Positions 25,901 through 34,405 are shown, numbered from the stretch's first letter. The stretch is 64,000 nucleotides of DNA from Actinoplanes campanulatus (GCF_014647795.1 NZ_BMPW01000001.1:992001-1056000), one strand, 5' to 3'. The notes: generated by a model not told the origin, from the sequence alone. Numbers and translations are program-made.

Positions 25901-26137
25901 AAGGTACGAGCTGCGGCCGCCGTCCTCGGGCGAGCGCAGCATCACGTACCGTCCGCCGCGTACCGCCGTACGATGCCGGACCTCGATGCCGGAGCGCAGG
26001 ATCGGGCGGGCGCTGGCCGGGTTGAGCCGGTCCGCGACGGTGTGCCAGAGGCCGGTGTCGGCGGGGCCGGAGGGCACTCCCGGAGCCCGGCCGGCCAGGG
26101 CTTCCCAGACGTTGGTCCGGGTCTCGACGTACGTCAA
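22955..26137 (-). CDS. PqqD-like/S2P metalloprotease/cNMP-like/FecR-like fusion
   Basis: A single 1060-residue chain. Residues about 75-135 form a PqqD-like winged helix (YLRLTPEEYQLALMMDG, VVADLAANRMLEEL). Residues 180-450 are a site-2-protease-type M50 domain with HELGH at 242-246 and LDG at 339-341 in LLPLDGKYLLMD. Two degenerate cyclic-nucleotide-binding-like folds lie at about 480-580 and 595-690. One helix at about 745-762 exports a FecR-like part (770-915), then a Thr/Pro-rich tail to 1060 with TTTQPDPDP repeats. TTG is the only plausible start; GAAGGG lies upstream. The PqqD, S2P and FecR-like parts suggest a membrane peptide protease with a regulatory tail, but function is unknown. 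Confidence 0.75.
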   Translation of the reverse strand: MTYVETRTNVWEALAGRAPGVPSGPADTGLWHTVADRLNPASARPILRSGIEVRHRTAVRGGRYVMLRSPEDGGRSSYLRLTPEEYQLALMMDGDSTVARLVAEFARIAGRLAPDQVRRVVADLAANRMLEELPMDAFRSLRDLRRDPLPRRMGDSLAAAARGRVVLSFPVDGLVTTLYNTVGRLLFTRVAVWIGAVVAALGLLLFAGTWQRGSRSLFLVGDSYLLGALALVSLNVLVLAVHELGHALAAKRVGRDVPVAGLMLYFGVPSVFVDASDVWMAGRRARIAVTAAGPATALGLAGLFQLTGLAIPAVAGVTFKLAFLFYLHTFFNLSPLLPLDGKYLLMDWLEIPDVRARALSWMGGRLRRRGPGWKALDREGRLVALYGFLSLLWLVSAIGLGYRLWTDRIEGLIVGLWYAGVAGALLLLVIVLGVVAPPLYFLLGRLVRAVRRARQQIAERDREADLPRRVATLRASELGGLPEPSLNALAARARWYRPATGRQLVLAGETQGAVYVVAEGALHGRRPGDPGGTIRHHVGPGGVVGLATALTGRSAQLDWHTAGVTLLTLPTSTVATVVGPMPGPPPQERAEAEALFADTPALAALEEDQRLALIAAAHPADLDPGAPVILPGPTHAVVVESGVIAMPDGVELRRGTLVGPVGDGSPGMVAQARTPVRLWVIPDASDLPPLIGSYGPGVPMPALRPSTPAVARPGAAHPPLAVPPGPPDADEQYDVDRHFERRMWGFVSLLVVFALGSLLVNVSSGPAWAEMPAERVLLSVQRGSATAVADRESIALGPDDRRYLAAGAEIEVPGRGVALLTFPGGAAVVLCGGSRTEVTAVGVDNGRRSTPSGRLTLENGRLLADTSSPSGAYQPLDLTVLRTQGDVTSDGRAWYSVDTAGVAVSEGAVSVGGSRNEADNQPLNCGDGVPVTPPTEAEPTPDPTEESSPAEAPAIPAPSTDPTTVPGTENEPVDGSDDGDPATTTNPTTTRTTTRPTTGNPTITVPTNRPTTTKPTTTKPNTPKPTTTAPDPDPTTTQPDPDPTTTQPDPEPTTTAPSSS

Positions 26138-26370
26138 CTCAGGAGGCCCTTCACTCCGCCGGTCGTGGTGGGGGGTTGCTCGCCGGCGACTGGCGAAGGC
26201 GTCGCCGATGGCGAATGGAGATTAGGCGGTCGCCTGCACAAACGCGAGCCCCACGCGGGGAAACCGTCCTGTTGGTCGCTAAGGTCCCGAATCCCGGCAT
26301 AGACACAATCACGGCGGGTGACGCACCCACCCCCGGGTACGTCACCCGCCGTGGCGGGAAGAGCCAATGG
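26138..26370. other. Intergenic region between S2P fusion and htrA
   Basis: About 230 bases contain a terminator hairpin for htrA and the leader of the S2P fusion gene. No additional gene is supported here. Confidence 0.45.
26311..26352 (-). terminator. Terminator after htrA
   Basis: ACGGCGGGTGACG and CGTCACCCGCCGT form a perfect 13-bp stem with a 16-base loop, located 19 bases past the htrA stop. Confidence 0.75.
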
Positions 26371-27885
26371 TTACTGCGTCTCCTGCAGAGTGACGGTGAC
26401 CGTCTGCTTGCTGCCGTTGCGGGTGAAGTTCAGCGTCATCTTCTGCCCGACGGTGCCCGCCTGGACCACCGCGACCAGGTCGTCGGAGTCGTCGATGGCC
26501 TTGCCGTCCGCCTCGGTCACCACGTCGCCGGTCTGGAGGCCGGCCTTGTCCGCCGCGCTGCCGCTGGTGACGTTGCTGATCAGGGCCCCGCCGTTCTCCG
26601 CGTCGGTGACGCTGACGCCGAGCGCCGGGTGGCTGACCTTCTTGCCCTGCATGAGCGACTCGGCGACCTGCTTGGCCTTGTTGCTCGGGATGGCGAAGCC
26701 GAGGCCGATGTTGCCGGTGCTGGAGCCGGAGGTGGCGATCGCCGAGTTGATGCCGATCACCTCGCCGTTCGTGTTGACCAGCGCGCCGCCCGAGTTGCCC
26801 GGGTTGATCGGGGCGTCGGTCTGCAACAGGCCGGTCATCGTGGTGGTCCCGGACTGCTGCTGCTGTTGCTGGCTGCCGAACGGGCTCTGCTGCTCCTCGC
26901 CGCCGGACTGGATGGTGCGGTCCTTGGCGCTGATGATGCCGGCGGTGACCGAGCCCTCCAGGCCGAGCGGGCTGCCCAGAGCCAGCACGGTGTCGCCGAC
27001 CTGAATCTGCCCGCTGTCGCCGAAGGTGGCGGCCTTCAGGTCGGAGACGCCGGTCGCCTTGATCACCGCGAGGTCGGTGCGCTCGTCGGTGCCGACGACG
27101 GTGGCCTGCGTCTTGGTGCCGTCGGCGAAGATGACCGTCACGTTCGAGCCCTGGGCGGTCGAGACCACGTGGTTGTTGGTCACGATGTAGCCGTCGGCGG
27201 TCAGCACCACGCCGGAGCCCTCGCCCGAGCCGGTGGTGATCGACACGACGCTGTCCTGGACGGCGGCGGCGATCTGGGCCAGCGACGACCGGTCCACCAC
27301 CCGGGTGACCGACGAGTTGCCGCTCTGCACGGTGTTGACCGCGTTGCCGCCGTCGAGGGCCAGCGCGGTGGCGGCGCCGACGCCGCCCGCGGTGAGCGCG
27401 ATCAGCAGCGCGGCCGCTCCGGCCAGGAGGACCTTGCGGCCCGAGCCCGGCCGGCCCGGGACACCGGCGGCCTGCGACGCGCCCCAGCCCGGCGGGACGG
27501 AGCCTGCGCCGCCGGCCGCCTGGGCCGTCGCGGCGGCGTGCCAGGCCTGGTACGCCGACTGCTGCTGCGCATAGTCCGGGTAGCCGGCCTGCGGGGACTG
27601 GTAGCCGTAGTGCGGGTGGCCGTAGGGAACCTGGCCCGGCTGCGCGGAGACCGGCTGGGTGGACACCGGCTGCGCGGAAGCGGGCTGCCCGGAGACGGGC
27701 TGCTGCTGTTGCCAGGGCGACTGTGCCCAGGCGCTGTGCTGCTGGGGTGCCGCGGACTGGGGAGCACCGGACTGCGGAGCAACCGGCGGCTGCGCAAGAG
27801 TCGGCTGCTCAGACGCCACCCGCTCCGTGCTGCTGTGGTCAGCGGCGGCGTCCGCGGTCTGCGGGTTGGTCTCGTTCTCGTTCAT
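26371..27885 (-). CDS. HtrA/DegP-family serine protease (PepD-like)
   Basis: The 504-residue membrane-anchored protease has a Gln/Ala/Pro-rich cytoplasmic N-terminus of about 150 residues, one helix (151-177), a trypsin-like domain with H239 (TNNHVV), D271 (RTDLAV) and S365 (GNSGGAL), and a C-terminal PDZ domain (about 411-500). A Gln run at 339-344 sits in an insertion before the active site. It is the class of MprAB-controlled PepD of M. tuberculosis. It degrades misfolded envelope proteins. The sensor kinase and regulator genes lie upstream in the same direction. Confidence 0.92.
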   Translation of the reverse strand: MNENETNPQTADAAADHSSTERVASEQPTLAQPPVAPQSGAPQSAAPQQHSAWAQSPWQQQQPVSGQPASAQPVSTQPVSAQPGQVPYGHPHYGYQSPQAGYPDYAQQQSAYQAWHAAATAQAAGGAGSVPPGWGASQAAGVPGRPGSGRKVLLAGAAALLIALTAGGVGAATALALDGGNAVNTVQSGNSSVTRVVDRSSLAQIAAAVQDSVVSITTGSGEGSGVVLTADGYIVTNNHVVSTAQGSNVTVIFADGTKTQATVVGTDERTDLAVIKATGVSDLKAATFGDSGQIQVGDTVLALGSPLGLEGSVTAGIISAKDRTIQSGGEEQQSPFGSQQQQQQSGTTTMTGLLQTDAPINPGNSGGALVNTNGEVIGINSAIATSGSSTGNIGLGFAIPSNKAKQVAESLMQGKKVSHPALGVSVTDAENGGALISNVTSGSAADKAGLQTGDVVTEADGKAIDDSDDLVAVVQAGTVGQKMTLNFTRNGSKQTVTVTLQETQ

Positions 27886-27924
27886 GTGAATAACTCTGCC
27901 CCGTCGTACTCGTACCGAACTGTG

Positions 27925-29508
27925 TTAGTCCTGGACGTTTTCTGTGAACCCTTTATCCGCATTTATGGTCGGCAATGACACGCGGAACGTCGCTCCGGCA
28001 CCGGGCTCCGACAGCACCTCGACGGATCCCTCGTGGGCTCGCACGATGGCGGCCACGATGGCCAGCCCCAGGCCCGTTCCGGTGGCCGCGCGCTCGGTGT
28101 TGCGGGTCCGCGCCTCGTCCACCCGGTAGAACCGCTCGAAGACCCGGGCGCGCTGTTCCTCGCTCATGCCGGGCCCGGTGTCGGCCACCTCGACCACGGC
28201 CCGGCCCTCCTCCCCGGCATACAGCCGGAGGGTCACCGAGGCGCCGGGCGGGGTGTGGACCAGCGCGTTCGTCATCAGGTTGCCGATCACCTGGCGCAAC
28301 CGGGCGTCGTCGCCGTACGCCACCAGGCGCTCCGGCGAGTCCCGCACCTCCAGGCCGATCTCCTTGTCCGGGGCCGTCGCCTGCGCGGCCTGCACCGCGT
28401 CGACGGCCAGCACCGGCAGCTCCACCGGCGCCAGGGTGAGCGGCCGCTCCCGGTCCAGCCGGGCGAGCAGCAGCAGGTCCTCGACGAGCAGGCCCATCCG
28501 GGCGGCCTCGTCCTCGATCCGCCGGACCAGACGGGCGACCTGCTCCGGGTCGGAGACGGCGCCCTGCCGGTACAGCTCGGCGAAACCGCGGATAGTGGTC
28601 AGCGGGGTGCGCAGCTCGTGCGAGGCGTCCGCGACGAACCGCCGCATCTTCTCCTCGGACTGCAACGCCCGGGACTCCGACGCGAGGGCCCGGGACTCGG
28701 AGCGCTGCGCCGCCTCGGCCGCCTCCATGGCCGCCTGCTCGGACTGCGCCCGGGCCAGGAAGGCCGCCTCGATCTGGGCGAGCATCGTGTTCAGGGCACC
28801 GGAGAGCCGGCCCAGCTCGGTGGTGGGATGGCCGCCGGACTCCTCCGGGTCGGGCACCCGGCGGGTGAGGTCGCCGGCCGCGATGGCCGCCGCCGTGCGC
28901 TCCACCTGGATCAGCGGGATCAGGCTCTGCCGGACCAGGGCGGCGCCGACCGTGGCGAGGGTGACCAGCACCCCCACGCCGACCAGCACATCCACCCAGA
29001 TCAGCCGGGCGATCACGTCGTCGATGCCGGCCATCCGCTGGCCGATGTGCAGGACGCTGTCGTCGGGCAGGCGGCGCACCAGCATCCGCCACATGTACTT
29101 CCCGTTGCGGCCCTTGACGGTGTACGCCTTGCCGTCGTGGGCGGCGATCACGTCGACGCCGCTGAGCAGCCGGGGAGTGTCGTCGGCGGCGACGCCGAAG
29201 CCGAACGTGCCGACCGCGGCCTCCCCGCTCACGGAGGTGAAGGCGACGATGTAGTCGGGTGGCGCGAAGACGGCGCGGTAGTGCAGGTTCGCCATGTCCA
29301 CGGCGGCGCTGTCGGCCATCATGTCGAGCTGCTTGTCGAGCCGGCCGACCATGTAGGTGTTCAGCGCGTACGTGCTGGCGGCGCTGATCAGGGTGAGCGC
29401 GGCGAAGACCAGGACCAGCACCGAGGCGACCAGCTTGGTCCGCAGCGAGATCCGGCGCAGGGTGGGGTGGCGCGGGATCCGCTCGCGGACCCGCTCGGTC
29501 AAACTCAT
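27925..29508 (-). CDS. OmpR-type sensor histidine kinase
   Basis: The 527-residue kinase has two helices (residues 26-47 and about 170-190) around an extracytoplasmic sensor of about 120 residues, then a HAMP domain, a coiled coil, the dimerisation domain FVADASHELRTPL with H297, and an ATPase domain with N (NLMTNALVHTP), DTGPGM and GTGLGLAIV. The start of the regulator gene is eight bases away. Relatives are TcrY, PhoR and MprB. Confidence 0.92.
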   Translation of the reverse strand: MSLTERVRERIPRHPTLRRISLRTKLVASVLVLVFAALTLISAASTYALNTYMVGRLDKQLDMMADSAAVDMANLHYRAVFAPPDYIVAFTSVSGEAAVGTFGFGVAADDTPRLLSGVDVIAAHDGKAYTVKGRNGKYMWRMLVRRLPDDSVLHIGQRMAGIDDVIARLIWVDVLVGVGVLVTLATVGAALVRQSLIPLIQVERTAAAIAAGDLTRRVPDPEESGGHPTTELGRLSGALNTMLAQIEAAFLARAQSEQAAMEAAEAAQRSESRALASESRALQSEEKMRRFVADASHELRTPLTTIRGFAELYRQGAVSDPEQVARLVRRIEDEAARMGLLVEDLLLLARLDRERPLTLAPVELPVLAVDAVQAAQATAPDKEIGLEVRDSPERLVAYGDDARLRQVIGNLMTNALVHTPPGASVTLRLYAGEEGRAVVEVADTGPGMSEEQRARVFERFYRVDEARTRNTERAATGTGLGLAIVAAIVRAHEGSVEVLSEPGAGATFRVSLPTINADKGFTENVQD

Positions 29509-29516
29509 CCCGTGGC

Positions 29517-30230
29517 CTAGACGGCTGGCTTGCGCAGCACGTAGCCCACGCCGCGCAGGGTGTGGATCAGGCGCGGCTGAACGTTGTCCACCTTGCGGCG
29601 AAGGTACGAGATGTACGACTCGACGATGTTGTCGTCACCGCGGAAGTCGTACTTCCACACGTGGTCCAGGATCTGCGCCTTGGAGAGCACCCGGTTGGCG
29701 TTGAGCATCAGGTAGCGCAGCAGCTTGAACTCGGTCGGCGAGAGCTGCACCCGGGCGCCGGCCCGGTAGACCTCGTGCGTCTCCTCGTCCAGTTCCAGGT
29801 CGGCGAAGACCAGGCGGGACGGCTGCTCGTCGGTGGCGTTGGTGCGGCGCAGCACCGCCCGGATCCGAGCGGTGAGCTCCTCCAGACTGAACGGCTTGGT
29901 GACGTAGTCGTCGCCGCCCAGGGTCAGCCCACGGATCTTGTCGTCGGTGCCGTCCCGGGCGGTCAGGAACACCACGGGGGTCCGCTGGCCGCCCTCACGC
30001 ATCAGCCGGATCACCTCGAAGCCATCCAGATCGGGCAGCATCACGTCGAGGACGACCAGGTCCGGCGTCGAGCTGCGGGCCGCGCTCACCGCGGCGCTGC
30101 CGCTGGTCGCGGTGGTCACCTCGAACCCGGCGAAACGCAGGCTCGCGGAGAGCAACTCCAGGATGTTGGCGTCGTCCTCGACGACGAGGAGTTTCGCCTC
30201 GCTCTGCTTGGGCTGGGTCTGGATGGCCAT
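29517..30230 (-). CDS. PhoP/TcrX-type response regulator
   Basis: The 237-residue OmpR-class regulator has a receiver domain (LLVVEDDANILELL, phosphoacceptor in VVLDVMLPD, FLTARD, GGDDYVTKPF) and a winged helix (LSPTEFKLLRYLMLNANRVLSK, ILDHVWKYDF, VVESYISYLRRK-like). The text resembles M. tuberculosis PhoP closely. ATG 30230 is preferred to the upstream GTG at 30269 because the conserved domain follows at the usual distance. Confidence 0.92.
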   Translation of the reverse strand: MAIQTQPKQSEAKLLVVEDDANILELLSASLRFAGFEVTTATSGSAAVSAARSSTPDLVVLDVMLPDLDGFEVIRLMREGGQRTPVVFLTARDGTDDKIRGLTLGGDDYVTKPFSLEELTARIRAVLRRTNATDEQPSRLVFADLELDEETHEVYRAGARVQLSPTEFKLLRYLMLNANRVLSKAQILDHVWKYDFRGDDNIVESYISYLRRKVDNVQPRLIHTLRGVGYVLRKPAV

Positions 30231-30304
30231 GGGGTCATTCTTTACCCGACCGCTGCGGCTTGCCTGCACACTCGCTGAAAATTATCTGTGAGCGCCGGAC
30301 CCGG

Positions 30305-31123
30305 TCAGGCGGCCAGGCGGTAGCCCGCCCCACCCAGGCTGGCCTGGGCCGCCCGGGCCAGCGCCCGCCGGTCCGCGCCCGGTGCCGGGCGCATCGCGGG
30401 GGCGGCCACCAGGGTCACCGTCAGGCGGCGCACCCGGGCCACCCGGCGCACCGACTCCCACAGGGTGTCCGCCGCGACGAAGGACGCCTCGGTCGAGTCG
30501 TAGCCGATCGAGACCGGCACGACCGGGGCGCCCGCGTCGATCGCCGCCTGGAACAGCGCGGGACGGAACCTGCCCTGGTCGGGGCCGCAGAACGTCGTAC
30601 CCTCCGGAAAGAGGGCGACCGATCGCCCGGCCCGCAGCGCGGCTGCCACCTCGGCCACCGTGCCCGGCAGCGCCCTCGGCCGGGTCCGGTCGATGAAGAT
30701 CGCGCCGGCCCGCCGCGCGGTGCCGCCGATGCCCGGCCAGGCCGCCACGTCGTGCTTCGCCACCGGCGCCGCGGGCAGCAGCGCGCCCAGCGCCACCACG
30801 TCCAGCCAGGAGACGTGGTTGGCGACCAGCAGGCTGCCGGGGCGCGGCCGGGGACCGCGCCAGACCGTCCGGACCCCCAGGGCCGCGAGGATGGCGCGGC
30901 ACAGGACCCGCAGCGCGGCGCCACCCAGCAGACCCGCGGGCAGCAGACCCAGCAGGAGTACGGCCCAGAGCACGGTCACCCGCGCGGCGGCGGCGACCGC
31001 GCCGGCCCGCCGGAAGCCACCGTCCCGGCAGCGGTCGTCGCAGCCGGACGCGGGCTGCCACAGCGTCGCGCTCATCGCCCCGTCTCCGCCGCGCCCGATG
31101 ATTCCGCTCGCAAGCTCGCTCAT
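30305..31123 (-). CDS. 1-acylglycerol-phosphate acyltransferase-like (OlsA-like)
   Basis: The 272-residue protein has a hydrophobic N-terminal region, the acyltransferase block NHVSWLDV (H-x4-D), FIDRTR, and FPEGTTF. These are the PlsC motifs. ATG 31123 overlaps the stop of the GNAT gene as ATGA and has GGAG upstream. Beside an OlsB-like gene this suggests the second, O-acylating step of ornithine-lipid synthesis. Confidence 0.85.
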   Translation of the reverse strand: MSELASGIIGRGGDGAMSATLWQPASGCDDRCRDGGFRRAGAVAAAARVTVLWAVLLLGLLPAGLLGGAALRVLCRAILAALGVRTVWRGPRPRPGSLLVANHVSWLDVVALGALLPAAPVAKHDVAAWPGIGGTARRAGAIFIDRTRPRALPGTVAEVAAALRAGRSVALFPEGTTFCGPDQGRFRPALFQAAIDAGAPVVPVSIGYDSTEASFVAADTLWESVRRVARVRRLTVTLVAAPAMRPAPGADRRALARAAQASLGGAGYRLAA

Positions 31124-31881
31124 CGGGATGCTCCGAGGAAGTGCCGGCGGTACCGCGGGTCCAGCCGGTCCAGCGAGAAGAGCACGTAGAAGTCGGCGCA
31201 GTCGAAGTCGGCGTCGTAGGCCGGCTCGCCGCACACCCAGCTGCCCAGCCGCAGGTAGCCGCGGAGCAGCGGCGGCACCGCCACCTTCGGGTCGGCCACC
31301 ACGCCGTCCGGAACGGTCCACGGGCGGCGCGGCCGGACCCGCAGCGCGGGCGGCGACAGGTGCCGGCCGTTGATCCGCTCACGCACCCCGGCGGCCGTCG
31401 CGCCACCGTCGCCGAGCGGCACCGAGGCACAGCCGCCCAGCCAGCGCAGGTTGTTCAGGTGCAGGTAGCGGGCGATGCCGGCCCACATCAGGTTGACCAC
31501 CGCGCCGGAGCGGTGATCGGGGTGCACGCAGGAGCGGCCGATCTCCACGAGATGGTCGCGCAGCGGGCGCAGGGCGCTCAGGTCGAACTCGGCGTCGGCG
31601 TACCGGCGGCCGGCCAGCTCGGCGGCGCGCGGCGGCAGCATCCGGTAGGTGCCGACCACCTCGCCGGTCGCGTCGTCCCGGACGATCAGGTGGTCGCAGT
31701 AGGCGTCGAACTCGTCGGCGTCGACGCCGTCCGCGGTGCCCGGGAGACGGGCGCCGAGCTCGCCGGCGAAGACCTCGTGGCGCAGGCGCTGCGCGGCCTC
31801 GACCAGACCCGGGTCGTCGGCGAGGAGCAGGGTGTAGCCGCTGGTCCCGGTGGGTGCGGCGGCGGTCATCAGAACTGCCAT
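31120..31881 (-). CDS. GNAT acyltransferase, OlsB/hemolysin-like
   Basis: The 253-residue protein has the hemolysin-type GNAT fold (Acetyltransf_5): LRHEVFAGELGARL, DEFDAYCDHLIVRDDATGEVVGTYRMLPP, VEIGRSCVHPDHRSG, and the LFSLDRLDPRYRRHFLG ending. OlsB, an ornithine N-acyltransferase, belongs here. Coupled to an OlsA-like gene by ATGA. Confidence 0.8.
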   Translation of the reverse strand: MAVLMTAAAPTGTSGYTLLLADDPGLVEAAQRLRHEVFAGELGARLPGTADGVDADEFDAYCDHLIVRDDATGEVVGTYRMLPPRAAELAGRRYADAEFDLSALRPLRDHLVEIGRSCVHPDHRSGAVVNLMWAGIARYLHLNNLRWLGGCASVPLGDGGATAAGVRERINGRHLSPPALRVRPRRPWTVPDGVVADPKVAVPPLLRGYLRLGSWVCGEPAYDADFDCADFYVLFSLDRLDPRYRRHFLGASR

Positions 31882-31974
31882 GTGATCTGTGTAAGCCCGA
31901 CGTCTGCCGATGGCGTGTCCGGTTCGGTGGCGATGTGTGACCGCTGGATGAACGACGTGTGCGAAGGTCTGGGG

Positions 31975-32640
31975 ATGATCGTTCCGGCTCGTTTCAACGG
32001 CCCGCCCGGCTCCGGCAACGGCGGCTGGTGCGCGGGCGCCTTCGCGGCCGCCGCCGGCGCCCGGCCCGGTGGACCGCCCCATCAGGTGACCCTGCGGGTG
32101 CCGCCGCCCCTGGAGACCCCGCTGGAGCTGCGGGACGGGTCGGTCTGGGCGGACCGGACCCTGGTCGCCGAGGTGGCCGAGGCCGCCGACGCCGGTCCCG
32201 GGGTCCCCGGCGTGCCGTTCGCCGAGGCGGTGACGGCGTCCCGCGGCTATCCCGGCTTCACCGCCCACCCGTTCCCGGGCTGCTACGTCTGCGGGCCGGA
32301 CCGGGCGCCCGGCGACGGGCTGCGGATCTTCCCGGGGCCGCTGCCCGGCGACCGTACGGCCGCCCCGTGGACGGTCCCCGGCGAGGTCACCCCGGAGACC
32401 GTCTGGGCCGCGCTGGACTGCCCCGGCGGGTGGACGGCGATCGGCTCCGGCGGCCGGCCGTACGTGCTGGGCCGGATCACCGCGGCCGTCGGCGCGCTGC
32501 CCGGCCCGGGGACGGAGTGTGTGGTGGTCGGCGCGCTGTCGGGCGTGGACGGCCGCAAGGCGACGGTGGACTCGGCCCTGTACGGTCCGGACGGGGAGCG
32601 TCTGGCGTACGCGAGGGCCACATGGCTCGCCCTGGTCTAG
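31975..32640 (+). CDS. Hotdog-fold-like protein
   Basis: The 221-residue protein has RFNGPPGSGNGGWCAGAFAA near the start and PGCYVCGPDRAPGDGLRIFPGP in the middle, sequences I associate with actinobacterial thioesterase-like (hotdog) proteins. It ends with YARATWLAL. ATG 31975 is chosen; an upstream ATG also opens the frame. Substrate unknown. Confidence 0.65.
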   Translation: MIVPARFNGPPGSGNGGWCAGAFAAAAGARPGGPPHQVTLRVPPPLETPLELRDGSVWADRTLVAEVAEAADAGPGVPGVPFAEAVTASRGYPGFTAHPFPGCYVCGPDRAPGDGLRIFPGPLPGDRTAAPWTVPGEVTPETVWAALDCPGGWTAIGSGGRPYVLGRITAAVGALPGPGTECVVVGALSGVDGRKATVDSALYGPDGERLAYARATWLALV

Positions 32641-32681
32641 TACCTTGATCGCTTCCAGCTGACGGGGAAGGAGCCGCGATC

Positions 32682-33602
32682 ATGAGCCGGCCCAACCATG
32701 CGGAGATCAGCGTCGAGCATCTCACCAAGCAGTACTCGAAGGTGCGGGCCGTCGACGATCTCTCCTTCACGGTGCACGCCGGCCGTGTCACGGGCTTCCT
32801 GGGCCCGAACGGGGCGGGCAAGACCACCGCGTTGCGGATGATCCTGGGTCTGGTCACGCCGACCTCCGGGACCGCGACGATCGGCGGCGTCCGGTACGCG
32901 GACCTGCCCGATCCGATCCGCCACGTGGGCGCGATCCTGGAGGCCTCCAGCGCGCACCGTGGCCGCACCGCCCGCAACCATCTGCGGGTCATCTGCCGTG
33001 CTTCCGGGCTGCCGGACCGCCGGGCCGACGAGGTCCTCGAGATGGTCGGCCTGCACACCGTGGGCGGCCGCAAGTTCAAGGGCTACTCGCTGGGCATGAA
33101 GCAGCGGCTGGGCATCGCCGCGGCGATGCTCGGCGACCCGCGGGTGCTGATCCTGGACGAGCCGACCAACGGCCTCGACCCGGAGGGCATCCGCTGGATG
33201 CGCGACCTGCTCAAGGCGTTCGCCGCCGAGGGCCGCGCGGTCCTCGTCTCCAGCCACCTGCTCGGTGAGATGCAGCAGCTCGCCGACGACGTGGTGATCA
33301 TCGCGGCCGGCCGGCTGATCCGGCAGGGCCCGGTCAGCGACGTGCTCGGCGAGACCGCCGGGGTGGCGAAGGTGCGGGTCCGCACCCCGCAGCCGGAGCA
33401 GTTGTCCGCCGCGCTGCGCGACGCCCAACTGGAGGTGTCCGCCCAGGCGGACGGCTCGCTGCAGGTGCTCGGCGCGGAGCCGGCGAAGGTCGGCAACGTC
33501 GCCTTCACCGCCGGAGTCGAGCTGCACGAGCTGATCGGGGAGGCCGCCGACCTGGAGCGGGTCTTCCTGGAGCTGACGGCCGGAAAGGCGGGGGCCCGAT
33601 GA
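32682..33602 (+). CDS. ABC transporter ATP-binding protein
   Basis: The 306-residue ATPase has Walker A GPNGAGKTT, a signature region SLGMKQRL, Walker B VLILDEPTNGLDP, and the H-loop SSHLL. It is typical of the drug/antibiotic exporter (DRA-like) class. AAGGAG lies before the ATG. The stop overlaps the permease start by ATGA. Confidence 0.92.
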   Translation: MSRPNHAEISVEHLTKQYSKVRAVDDLSFTVHAGRVTGFLGPNGAGKTTALRMILGLVTPTSGTATIGGVRYADLPDPIRHVGAILEASSAHRGRTARNHLRVICRASGLPDRRADEVLEMVGLHTVGGRKFKGYSLGMKQRLGIAAAMLGDPRVLILDEPTNGLDPEGIRWMRDLLKAFAAEGRAVLVSSHLLGEMQQLADDVVIIAAGRLIRQGPVSDVLGETAGVAKVRVRTPQPEQLSAALRDAQLEVSAQADGSLQVLGAEPAKVGNVAFTAGVELHELIGEAADLERVFLELTAGKAGAR

Positions 33603-34405
33603 ACCTCATCAGTGCCGAGTTGCTGAAGCTGCGGACCACCGCGCTCTGGTGGATCTTCGCGATCATCCTGGTGCCGCTCTGGGGTCTCGCGCTGGGCTTC
33701 AACTGGCTGAGCATGAACGCGGCGCTGAGCCTGAGCGAGGCCGACATCGAGGCGGCCGGGCTCGGCGACGTGGAACGGCTCGTCTCCGGCCTCTACACCA
33801 GCGGCCAGTTCGCCGGCGTGCTGCTCGTGCTGCTGCTCAGCGCGATCCTGGTGACCAGCGAGTTCTTCCACCTGACCGCCACGTCGACGTTCCTCACCAC
33901 GCCCCGGCGGGAGCGGGTGATCGTCGCCAAGATGGTCGTCGCGGTGATCATCGCGGTGGCGGTCTGGCTCTTCACCACCGTGCTCAACCTGGCCCTCAGC
34001 CCGATCGTGCTGGGCACCATGGACCAGCCGACGTACCTCGGCGAGTCCTTCGTCTGGCAGGCGATCGGGCTCAACGGGCTGGCCTTCGTGCTCTGGTCGC
34101 TGCTCGGCGTCGGCGCCGGCGTGCTGATCCGCAGCCAGATCGGCGCGACGATCACGCTGTCCGTCGTCTACGTCATCGGCACCCAGTTGCTCAGCATCGT
34201 CTTCTTCGTGCTCGACGAGTACGTCTGGGAGGGGTTCATGGCTCTCCGGGTGCTGGTCCCGACGTTCGCCTCGGACCTGCTGATCTCCGGGCCGTCGCTG
34301 CCGGACGACCCGCCCCGCTGGGTCGGCGGTGTGATCCTGATCGGTTATGCGGCCATCATGTCGGTGATCGGCACACTGGTCACCAAGCGACGGGACATCT
34401 CGTAA
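33599..34405 (+). CDS. ABC transporter permease
   Basis: The 268-residue protein has about six membrane helices (WWIFAIILVPLWGLALGF, FAGVLLVLLLSAILV, VVAVIIAVAVWLFTTVLNLAL and others) in the ABC-2 arrangement, with STFLTTPRRERVIVAKM between helices. It forms the exporter with the preceding ATPase. Substrate unknown. Confidence 0.85.
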   Translation: MNLISAELLKLRTTALWWIFAIILVPLWGLALGFNWLSMNAALSLSEADIEAAGLGDVERLVSGLYTSGQFAGVLLVLLLSAILVTSEFFHLTATSTFLTTPRRERVIVAKMVVAVIIAVAVWLFTTVLNLALSPIVLGTMDQPTYLGESFVWQAIGLNGLAFVLWSLLGVGAGVLIRSQIGATITLSVVYVIGTQLLSIVFFVLDEYVWEGFMALRVLVPTFASDLLISGPSLPDDPPRWVGGVILIGYAAIMSVIGTLVTKRRDIS

